64,000 bases of DNA, from NCBI RefSeq assembly GCF_019710475.1, contig NZ_JAJFAX010000005.1:124001-188000 (forward strand), in the 5' to 3' direction. Both the position numbers and the translations under genes were made by a program. Within the stretch, counting starts at the first letter, position 1. The number at the start of each line of letters is the position of its first letter. This stretch comes from Glycomyces sp. TRM65418. Lineage in GTDB: Bacteria; Actinomycetota; Actinomycetes; Mycobacteriales; Micromonosporaceae. Below, one piece after another: positions 58,377 to 64,000 of the stretch. A model generated the notes under the pieces. The model was not told the DNA's origin. It saw only the letters and a program-made list of their open reading frames with translations, and made no database searches.

Positions 58377-59294
58377 TCAGGCGGTGCCGCGGTCGCGCAG
58401 GCGGCCGAGCCAGTCCGCGGCGGCGGCGAAGTCCTCGTTGTCCAGGCCCGCGGGCGGCGGGACCGGCTCGTCGGAGTGGTCGCGCGGATAGGAGCCGAGG
58501 TAGCGGACATCGGCGCAGATGCGGCGCAGGCCCATGAGCGCCTCGCCCATCCGCGCGTCGGCCAGGTGGCCGGTGCAGTCGAGGAAGAACGCGTACCGGC
58601 CCAGGCCCTCGCCGGTGGGGCGGGACTCGATCCGGGTGAGGTTGATGCCGCGGATGGCGAACTCGGTGAGCACGCCCAGGAGCGCGCCGACCCGGTCGTA
58701 GTCGATGTAGACGACCAGGGAGGTGATGTCGTTGCCGCTCGGCTCGGGCGGCGCGGCCGGGCGCACGACGTGCACGAAGCGGGTCTCGGCGTTGGGGTTG
58801 TCGCCGATGTCGAAGGCCTGCACCGGGAGTCCGGCGGCTTCGGCGGTGAACGGGGCGCACACGCAGGCGTCGAACTCGCCGTCGACGACGCGCTGGGCGG
58901 CCTGGGCGGTCGAGAGCGCCTGGTGGACCTCGGCGTTCGGGAGCTCGCGGCGCAGGTAGCCGCGGGTCTGGGCGAGGGCGTGCGGGTGGGAGGCGACGGT
59001 GGCGATCGCGTCGGGCGCCTTGGGGGAGGCGAGCACGAAGGTGACCGGGAGGACGACCTCCCCGGCGATGACGAGGGGGTCGCCGCCGACGAGTTCGTCG
59101 ACGGTGACGGTGACGGTGCCCTCTTGGGAGTTCTCGATCGGCACGAAGCCGGCGTCGGCGTCGCCGCGGCGCACGGCGTCGAGGACGTCGACGATCGTCG
59201 GCATCGGGGTGGTGGTCGCGCCTTTGGCGGCGGGCAGTCGTCGGAGCGCGGCCTCGGTGAAGGTCCCGCGCGGACCGAAATAGGCGAACTCCAT
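58377..59294 (-). CDS. pheA: Prephenate dehydratase
   Basis: 305 residues. Converts prephenate to phenylpyruvate in phenylalanine synthesis. Catalytic domain with FGPRGTFTEAAL, PIENSQEGTVTVTVDEL and the NAETRFVHV (Thr-Arg-Phe) motif; a C-terminal ACT domain (LVVYIDYDRVGALLGVL...GINLTRIESRPTGEGLGRYAFFLDCTGH) for feedback by phenylalanine. TAGCGT (59306-59301) lies 6 nt before the ATG. No chorismate mutase domain is fused. Confidence 0.95.
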   Translation of the reverse strand: MEFAYFGPRGTFTEAALRRLPAAKGATTTPMPTIVDVLDAVRRGDADAGFVPIENSQEGTVTVTVDELVGGDPLVIAGEVVLPVTFVLASPKAPDAIATVASHPHALAQTRGYLRRELPNAEVHQALSTAQAAQRVVDGEFDACVCAPFTAEAAGLPVQAFDIGDNPNAETRFVHVVRPAAPPEPSGNDITSLVVYIDYDRVGALLGVLTEFAIRGINLTRIESRPTGEGLGRYAFFLDCTGHLADARMGEALMGLRRICADVRYLGSYPRDHSDEPVPPPAGLDNEDFAAAADWLGRLRDRGTA

Positions 59295-59367
59295 GGCCCC
59301 ACGCTAGCAAGCGCGGCGCGGCAGGGGCCGCGAGCAGGGCATCGGCTCATTCGAGACCGGGTCGCGA

Positions 59368-59383
59368 TGAGACGGCAGTCTCA
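59368..59383. promoter_or_regulatory. Palindrome TGAGAC-GGCA-GTCTCA
   Basis: Perfect 6-bp arms with a 4-bp centre, 74 bp upstream of pheA and just upstream of the tRNA-Glu promoter. Same half-sites as the palindrome at 48378-48396. Confidence 0.4.
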
Positions 59384-59397
59384 CCGGAGCCCCGCCG

Positions 59398-59426
59398 TGG
59401 ACGCACTTGTCGCCGTCACGTATGCT
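59398..59426 (+). promoter_or_regulatory. Promoter of the tRNA-Glu/tRNA-Asp cluster
   Basis: TGGACG (59398-59403), 17-bp spacer, TATGCT (59421-59426). The start would be about 78 bp before tRNA-Glu. Confidence 0.5.
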
Positions 59427-59510
59427 TGTCGGGCCCAAGCGGAATTCCGCGGTGGTCAGCCAGAGAAATCGGAATGCGACACTTGATGTCGCGTGCCAGG
59501 ATCAATGTGC

Positions 59511-59583
59511 GCCCCCATCGTCTAGGGGCCTAGGACGCCGCCCTTTCAAGGCGGTAACACGGGTTCGAATCCCGTTGGGGGTA
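59511..59583 (+). tRNA. tRNA-Glu (anticodon TTC)
   Basis: 73 nt. Acceptor GCCCCCA (59511-59517) pairs with TGGGGGT (59576-59582, G-U closing pair), A discriminator. Anticodon arm CGCCC-TTTCAA-GGCGG with TTC; T arm GGGTTCGAATCCC. CCA not encoded. Confidence 0.95.
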
Positions 59584-59672
59584 CAGGCCAGACGCGGCGC
59601 CGGTCACACGGCGGCGACTGGTATAAATGAACAGGTCTTAGGGCCTCGAAGGACACGCAAGCGTCCGGACAA

Positions 59673-59747
59673 GGTCCCGTGGAGCAGCTAGGAGTGCTCG
59701 CCGCCCTGTCAAGGCGGAGGTCGCGGGTTCAAATCCCGTCGGGACCG
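59673..59747 (+). tRNA. tRNA-Asp (anticodon GTC)
   Basis: 75 nt. Acceptor GGTCCCG (59673-59679) pairs with CGGGACC (59740-59746), G discriminator. Anticodon arm CCGCC-CTGTCAA-GGCGG with GTC; T arm GCGGGTTCAAATCCCGT. It lies 89 bp after tRNA-Glu and is probably cotranscribed. CCA not encoded. Confidence 0.95.
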
Positions 59748-59753
59748 CAATAT

Positions 59754-59787
59754 GAAGACCCGCTGGTTCGCCAGCGGGTCTTCTTTG
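59754..59787 (+). terminator. tRNA cluster terminator
   Basis: GAAGACCCGCTGG (59754-59766), loop TTCG, CCAGCGGGTCTTC (59771-59783), then TTT: a 13-bp perfect stem with a stable UUCG tetraloop 7 nt after tRNA-Asp. Confidence 0.92.
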
Positions 59788-59837
59788 CCTGCTCCGCCCA
59801 CAAGGGAGATTCCCTTTTCCTCAGCGGCTTCCTTTTG

Positions 59838-60302
59838 TCAGCGCCAGTCGTCCGGGCCGGGTTGCTGTCCGCGGTCCTCATCGAGGGCCGCGTCGTCCTG
59901 GGCGTCCTCGGGCGGGCCCGCCTCCCACGTCTCGCGCAGCGTCTCAGCGCGGACGCGGTCGTCCTCGGTCACGTGGATCTCGCCGAGGTCCGCCGGTTCG
60001 CCTCCGGCCTCCTCGGCGTACTGGCCGTCCCGGTCGTGGAGCTCCCCGGAGCGCGGGTCGGGGCCCTGCGGCCACTCGTCCGGCACCGCGCCCGGCGTGT
60101 CGGGCTGTTCGGCGGCGAGCTGCTCCTCCAGGGGCACGCCTCGCCGCTCCTCGGCCGGGGTGGTGCCGTAGTTGTCGGCGGCGCGGTAATCCTCCGCTTC
60201 GAGGATCGCGTCGACGACGGGTTCCTCGCTCTGCTCCATGTCGTCGATGTAGCTGAAGCTGTCCTGGTCTTCGGCCGAGTACGGCCTGCGGTCCGCTGCC
60301 AT
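59838..60302 (-). CDS. DUF5709-family acidic protein
   Basis: 154 residues from ATG 60302, preceded by GGAGGGGGAG. Very acidic, low-complexity: SYIDDMEQSEEP near the start, then NYGTTPAEERRGVPLEEQLAAEQPD, the segment that marks DUF5709, and an Asp/Glu/Pro-rich tail. Likely soluble and partly disordered. The family is restricted to actinobacteria, with no known role. Confidence 0.8.
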   Translation of the reverse strand: MAADRRPYSAEDQDSFSYIDDMEQSEEPVVDAILEAEDYRAADNYGTTPAEERRGVPLEEQLAAEQPDTPGAVPDEWPQGPDPRSGELHDRDGQYAEEAGGEPADLGEIHVTEDDRVRAETLRETWEAGPPEDAQDDAALDEDRGQQPGPDDWR

Positions 60303-60754
60303 GGCTCCCCCTCCGTTTCGGCGGTCCCCAAGGACTACCCCGGGCCGGGGCCCGTAATCGGCCTGTCGGATTCCGGGAGTGGCGCCGTTGTACCACTGGG
60401 GCGACGCCACCGGCCGCGACCTGCGCAGACGCTCGGGACCGACCGCGCGGCGGTCGAGCGTCCGAGTGCGGCCGCCAGGGCGCGCCACCTGGACGACACC
60501 TTCGAGCACCCCCGCGGCGGCCCCGCAGCCTGCAGTGGAGGCCCCTGCCCGCGATCCGGAAGCAGGCTCGCCGCGACGGGCGCGCCGACCTCCTCGGGGA
60601 GCGTATCGGCGGCGCGGCGGACCCGCAGCCGCCCACGCGGCGCCCCGCCCGGGCGGGGTCCTCCACTGTGGTCACCCATTGTGATCTCGTGATCGCGAGC
60701 GGATTTCAAAGCGCGTTCACCACGAGTTCACTTTCTTGGTTAACCTTGTGATGT
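60303..60754. other. Gene-free interval upstream of ppk
   Basis: 452 bp. The right end holds the PHO-box-like repeats and the -10 of ppk. No gene or repeat is supported in 60303-60700. Confidence 0.55.
60704..60746 (+). promoter_or_regulatory. PHO-box-like direct repeats and -10 of ppk
   Basis: Units spaced 11 bp: TTTCAAAGCGC (60704), GTTCACCACGA (60715), GTTCACTTTCT (60726), then a weaker TGGTTAACCTT (60737). The two central GTTCAC units match the direct-repeat unit of PhoP boxes in Streptomyces. TAACCT (60741-60746) is the likely -10, 8 nt before the ATG. Confidence 0.65.
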
Positions 60755-62803
60755 ATGACGAATAGTGACCCTGTTCCACTCGTCGAGACCGGTTTGCCGC
60801 CCGACCGGTTCCTCGACCGGGAAGAGAGCTGGCTGCGGTTCAACGGCCGCGTCCTGCGCCTGGCGCAGTCCCCCGAACTGCCGCTGCTCGAACGGGTCCG
60901 CTTCCTCTCGATCTTCTCGAACAACCTCGACGAGTTCTTCATGGTCCGCGTCGCCGGCCTCATGCGCCGCCTCGCCACGGGCCTGCCCGTGCGCACCTCC
61001 TCGGGCCGCCCCCCGCACGCCGTCCTCGGGCGCATCACCCGCCTCGCGCACCAGCTGAGCCTCGAGCACGCCGAATACTTCACCGACGAGATCGTGCCGC
61101 TCCTGGCCAAGGAGGACATCGCGATCGTCCGCTGGGCCGACCTGGAGGAGGCCGAGCGGGCGCGCATGCACGAACTGTTCCGCACCCGGATCTACCCGGT
61201 CCTCACCCCGCTCGTCGTCGACCCCGCCCACCCCTTCCCGTACATCTCCGGCAAATCCCTCAACCTGGCCGTCCAGGTCCACGACCCCCGCAACGGCGCC
61301 ACCCGCTTCGCCCGCGTCAAGGTCCCGGCGCTCCTCTCGCGCTTCATGGCCGTCGCCCCCGGACGCTTCACGCCGCTCGAAGACGTCATCGCCGCGCACC
61401 TCGCGCAGCTCTTCCCCGGCATGGACGTCCTCGGGCACCACACCTTCCGCGTCACCCGCAACCAGGACCTGGAGATCGACGAGGACATCACCGAGAACCT
61501 CCTCCAGACCCTCGAACGCGAGCTGCTGCGCCGCCGCTTCGGGCCCGTCGTGCGCCTCGAAGTGGAGGACACCATCGACCCGAAGGTCCTCGACCGGCTC
61601 ATCGCCGAACTCGGCGTCGGCGAAGAAGTCGTCTACCGGCTCCCCGGGCCGCTCGACCTGGCCGGGCTCGACGCCATCGCCGACCTCGACCGCACCGACC
61701 TCAAGTACCCGCGCTTCCGGCCCTCCGAGAAGGTGCTCCCGCCCGACTCCGACCTGTTCGCCGTCATGCGCGAACGCGACGTCCTGGTCCACCACCCCTA
61801 CGACTCGTTCACCACCTCGGTGGAGCGGCTCATCGAGGAGGCCGCCGCCGACCCCAACGTCCTCGCCATCAAGCAGACCCTCTACCGCACCAGTGGCAAG
61901 TCCCCGATCGTCGACGCGCTCATCGACGCCGCCGACGCCGGGAAGCAGGTCGTCGTGGTCGTGGAGATCAAGGCCCGCTTCGACGAACAGGCCAACATCG
62001 ACTGGGCCCAGAAGCTCGAACAGGCCGGGTGCCACGTCATGTACGGGATAGTGGGCCTCAAGACCCACTGCAAGCTCGCCCTGGTCGTGCGGCAGGAAGC
62101 GGACGGGACGCTCCTGCGCTACAGCCACGTCGGCACCGGCAACTACCACCCGACGACCGCGCGCCTCTACGAGGACGTCGGCATCCTCACCACCGACCCC
62201 GAGGTCGGCGAGGACGTGAACGCCGTCTTCAACCACCTCACCGGCTTCTCCCGCGACGAGGACTTCCACCGGCTGCTCGTCGCCCCGCACTCGCTGCGGC
62301 CCGGCCTGATCGAGCGGATCGACCGCGAGATCGAGAACCACCGCAAGGGCCTGCCCGCGCGCCTGCGGTTCAAATGCAACTCGCTCACCGACGAAGGCAT
62401 CATCGACGCCCTCTACCGGGCCTCCCGCGCCGGCGTCAAGGTCGACATGCTCATCCGCGGCATCTGCGCCCTGCGGCCCGGCGTGCCCGGATTGTCCGAG
62501 AACATCCGCGTCCGCAGCGTCCTGGGCCGGTTCCTCGAACACTCCCGGGTATACGTGTTCGAGAACGGCGGCGACCCGGAAGTATGGTTGGGCAGCGCCG
62601 ACCTGATGCACCGCAACCTCGACCGCCGCGTGGAGGTCCTGGTGCGGGTCGAAGGCGACGCCCACCGCGCGCAGCTCACATCGCTGCTCGACCGCGGCAT
62701 GGACGACGACATCCGGTCCTGGCGGCTGGGCCCCCTGGGACTGTGGACCCGGCAGACTCGAGGGGGCGACCTCCAGGAACAACTCATGCAGGAGCACCGT
62801 TGA
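60755..62803 (+). CDS. ppk: Polyphosphate kinase 1
   Basis: 682 residues, normal for Ppk1. N-terminal [17 protein letters not shown] and [13 protein letters not shown]; head domain; two phospholipase-D-like catalytic domains with [16 protein letters not shown] (phospho-His region), [24 protein letters not shown] and [20 protein letters not shown]. It reversibly makes polyphosphate from ATP. Its TGA overlaps the TTG of mutT1. Confidence 0.96.
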   Translation: MTNSDPVPLVETGLPPDRFLDREESWLRFNGRVLRLAQSPELPLLERVRFLSIFSNNLDEFFMVRVAGLMRRLATGLPVRTSSGRPPHAVLGRITRLAHQLSLEHAEYFTDEIVPLLAKEDIAIVRWADLEEAERARMHELFRTRIYPVLTPLVVDPAHPFPYISGKSLNLAVQVHDPRNGATRFARVKVPALLSRFMAVAPGRFTPLEDVIAAHLAQLFPGMDVLGHHTFRVTRNQDLEIDEDITENLLQTLERELLRRRFGPVVRLEVEDTIDPKVLDRLIAELGVGEEVVYRLPGPLDLAGLDAIADLDRTDLKYPRFRPSEKVLPPDSDLFAVMRERDVLVHHPYDSFTTSVERLIEEAAADPNVLAIKQTLYRTSGKSPIVDALIDAADAGKQVVVVVEIKARFDEQANIDWAQKLEQAGCHVMYGIVGLKTHCKLALVVRQEADGTLLRYSHVGTGNYHPTTARLYEDVGILTTDPEVGEDVNAVFNHLTGFSRDEDFHRLLVAPHSLRPGLIERIDREIENHRKGLPARLRFKCNSLTDEGIIDALYRASRAGVKVDMLIRGICALRPGVPGLSENIRVRSVLGRFLEHSRVYVFENGGDPEVWLGSADLMHRNLDRRVEVLVRVEGDAHRAQLTSLLDRGMDDDIRSWRLGPLGLWTRQTRGGDLQEQLMQEHR

Positions 62804-63681
62804 CGCAACCCGAGATCTTCGCCGCCGGAGCCGTCCTGTGGCGCCAGAGCGAGAACGGCCCCGAACTGGCACTCATCCACCGCCCCAAGTACGACGACTG
62901 GACCTTCCCCAAAGGCAAGCTCAAGCGCGGCGAGCACCTGCTCGCCGCCGCGCAGCGGGAGATCTTCGAGGAGACGGGCGTCCGGCCGGTGCTCGGCCGC
63001 CCGCTCGCGCCGTCCTTCTACGACAAAGAGGGCAAACTCAAGCGCGTCGACTACTGGTGCGCCACGGCCGCGCCCGGCGACGCCGTCGGCGAAGCGGTCG
63101 ACCCGCGCGAGGTCGACGACCTCGAATGGGTGCCGCTCGCCGATGTCGCCGACCGGCTCACGTACGAACGCGACCAGCCGGTGCTCGCCGACTTCGCGCA
63201 GGACATCGCCCGCGAGACCGTGCCGCTCATCTTCATCCGGCACGCCGTCGCCCTCTCGAAGGCCGACTGGTTCGACCAGGACGAACTGCGCCCGCTCAAC
63301 CAGCGCGGTCGCGAACGGGCCCAGCAGCTGGAGGTGTTGCTCGCCGCGTACCCCACGGGTGCGGCCTACAGCGCTTCGAGCGCCCGCTGCCTGGAGACGC
63401 TGCTGCCGTACTGCGCCGCCGAGGGCATCCCGGTGAGCGGCCTGCCCGAGTTCACGCCGGGCACGGCGAAGCCGGGCCAGGCCGAGGCCCGCCTGGACGA
63501 GATCCTCGCCTCCGGGAAGCCCGCGGTCGTGTGCGGGCACGGCGAGACGATCGACGAGCTGATCGCGTGGGTGAGCGGCCGCCTCGGCGCGCCGGTCCAC
63601 GAGGGGCCTTTGGAGAAGGGTTCGTTCGTGGTCTTCCACACCGCCGGCGGCGAGCTGGTGGCGACCGAGCAGCACGAGTGA
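62800..63681 (+). CDS. mutT1: NUDIX hydrolase-histidine phosphatase fusion (MutT1-like)
   Basis: 293 residues from TTG 62800 (AGGAG 62790-62794; TTGA overlap with ppk). NUDIX box [23 protein letters not shown] (near 38-60) matches GX5EX7REUXEEXGU. The C-terminal histidine phosphatase domain starts at [10 protein letters not shown] (RH motif) and ends with [12 protein letters not shown]. Mycobacterial MutT1, next to ppk1 there as well, hydrolyses 8-oxo-dGTP and related compounds. A 15-bp stem-loop follows. Confidence 0.92.
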   Translation: MTQPEIFAAGAVLWRQSENGPELALIHRPKYDDWTFPKGKLKRGEHLLAAAQREIFEETGVRPVLGRPLAPSFYDKEGKLKRVDYWCATAAPGDAVGEAVDPREVDDLEWVPLADVADRLTYERDQPVLADFAQDIARETVPLIFIRHAVALSKADWFDQDELRPLNQRGRERAQQLEVLLAAYPTGAAYSASSARCLETLLPYCAAEGIPVSGLPEFTPGTAKPGQAEARLDEILASGKPAVVCGHGETIDELIAWVSGRLGAPVHEGPLEKGSFVVFHTAGGELVATEQHE

Positions 63682-63686
63682 TGTCG

Positions 63687-63723
63687 GCGCGGGCGGCCGG
63701 GCCGGGTGCCCGGCCGCCCGCGC
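63687..63723 (+). terminator. Stem-loop after mutT1
   Basis: Perfect 15-bp arms (63687-63701 and 63709-63723), 7-nt loop, 5 nt after the stop. No T-tract. Confidence 0.8.
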
Positions 63724-63750
63724 TCTCCGCGGAGGAGGCGGCACTGCGGG

Positions 63751-63782
63751 GACCGCGCGCGGGTGGCTTCCCGCGCGCGGTC
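63751..63782. terminator. Second stem-loop, probably for the leftward gene at the window edge
   Basis: GACCGCGCGCGGG (63751-63763) and CCCGCGCGCGGTC (63770-63782), 6-nt loop; a third inverted repeat, AGATGGC/GCCATCT around GTTTTT, lies at 63835-63854. Confidence 0.6.
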
Positions 63783-63899
63783 TCGGTATGGCGACGTTCG
63801 CGAATCCCCTCTGTCGCCGCCATCCCGCAGTGCCAGATGGCGTTTTTGCCATCTACTACAACACGCTCGGTCAGCGAGTCGCAACAAGAACTTCTCACC

Positions 63900-63908
63900 T
63901 GTGGATAA
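63900..63908 (-). other. Single DnaA-box-like nonamer
   Basis: TGTGGATAA here is TTATCCACA on the minus strand, an exact R1-type DnaA box. A partial match lies near 63945. One box is not an origin; recorded only as a site. Confidence 0.3.
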
Positions 63909-63955
63909 CTTCGTGAGCTGGACTTTTGTTGCCTGGTGCAGGCCTGTGGACGGCG

Positions 63956-64000
63956 TCAGCGGGCCAGGCGGACCGTGTCGAGGAAGATGCCGCCGCCGCG
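63956..64000 (-). CDS. C-terminal end of a protein gene continuing beyond the window
   Basis: Only the last 14 codons and TGA (63956-63958) are visible: RGGGIFLDTVRLAR. This ending is common in galactose-binding-fold carbohydrate-binding modules (…LDxVRL), but the fragment is too short for a firm call. Confidence 0.4.
   Translation of the reverse strand, partial: RGGGIFLDTVRLAR

Noticed and set aside
63900..63908. Replication origin suggested by a perfect DnaA box
   Set aside because: Only one exact box, no cluster, no AT-rich unwinding region and no dnaA/dnaN/gyr genes nearby.

Overview
This is a very GC-rich chromosomal segment with strongly G/C-biased third codon positions. It carries two AfsR/SARP regulators, an excalibur-domain protein, DUF5709 and GPP34 proteins, a NUDIX-histidine phosphatase fusion next to ppk, and many apparently leaderless genes. 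All of this points to an actinomycete; I cannot fix the genus. About 63 protein genes (two cut by the window ends) and three tRNAs (Pro-CGG, Glu-TTC, Asp-GTC) are supported. I see no prophage, IS element, CRISPR array or replication origin.

Layout. 1-6 kb: 5-oxoprolinase subunit C, a trans-sulfuration enzyme, a CopD/CtaG membrane protein coupled to a DUF1232 protein, and an AAA ATPase. 6-13.5 kb: an MFS/CMD operon diverging from a TetR regulator, then a YoaK-type membrane protein, a TIGR01777 epimerase, an EF-hand protein, a pentapeptide-repeat protein and a hypothetical protein. 13.9-17.4 kb: a histidine kinase/response regulator/DUF4097 operon and an excalibur protein. 17.7-22.9 kb: tRNA-Pro, a metallophosphoesterase, a YqeY protein, prfC and rsmA-ispE. 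23.4-31.4 kb: a regulatory island in which each of two SARP-NB-ARC-TPR proteins converges on a small exported protein; one of these is a peptide built of DNRDM/DDKIW repeats. 31.8-39.9 kb: a leftward cofactor run (DUF2520-panC-panD-S10 peptidase-nadB-nadC-coaX-GNAT) for pantothenate, NAD and CoA. 40-51.9 kb: a MidA-like methyltransferase, an AraC/quinone reductase pair, P450-ferredoxin, ABC-F, two HAD phosphatases, DUF488, serS and a zincin. 52.2-55.5 kb: a molybdate operon (HTH-TOBE regulator, modA, modB, modC). 55.5-60.3 kb: MFS/ArsR, GPP34, pheA, tRNA-Glu, tRNA-Asp and DUF5709. 60.7-63.7 kb: ppk and mutT1.

The most notable signals are these. (1) Four direct repeats spaced exactly 11 bp lie just upstream of the -10 of the repeat-peptide gene, the architecture of a SARP-controlled promoter. 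(2) A dispersed repeat of about 85-95 bp has three intergenic copies and a fourth, more diverged copy inside modC in frame, where it lengthens the Walker A to Q-loop segment by about 40 residues. (3) nadB carries an in-frame Gly-rich insertion built on a 36-bp tandem repeat. (4) A matched pair of palindromes (CTCGYA-NN-TRCGAG) precedes the molybdate regulator. (5) A 23-bp perfect palindrome precedes the P450 operon. (6) PHO-box-like repeats precede ppk. (7) The EF-hand gene reads through what looks like its own terminator. More than a dozen genes have a TANNNT -10 hexamer 6-8 nt before the start codon, so leaderless transcription appears common here.
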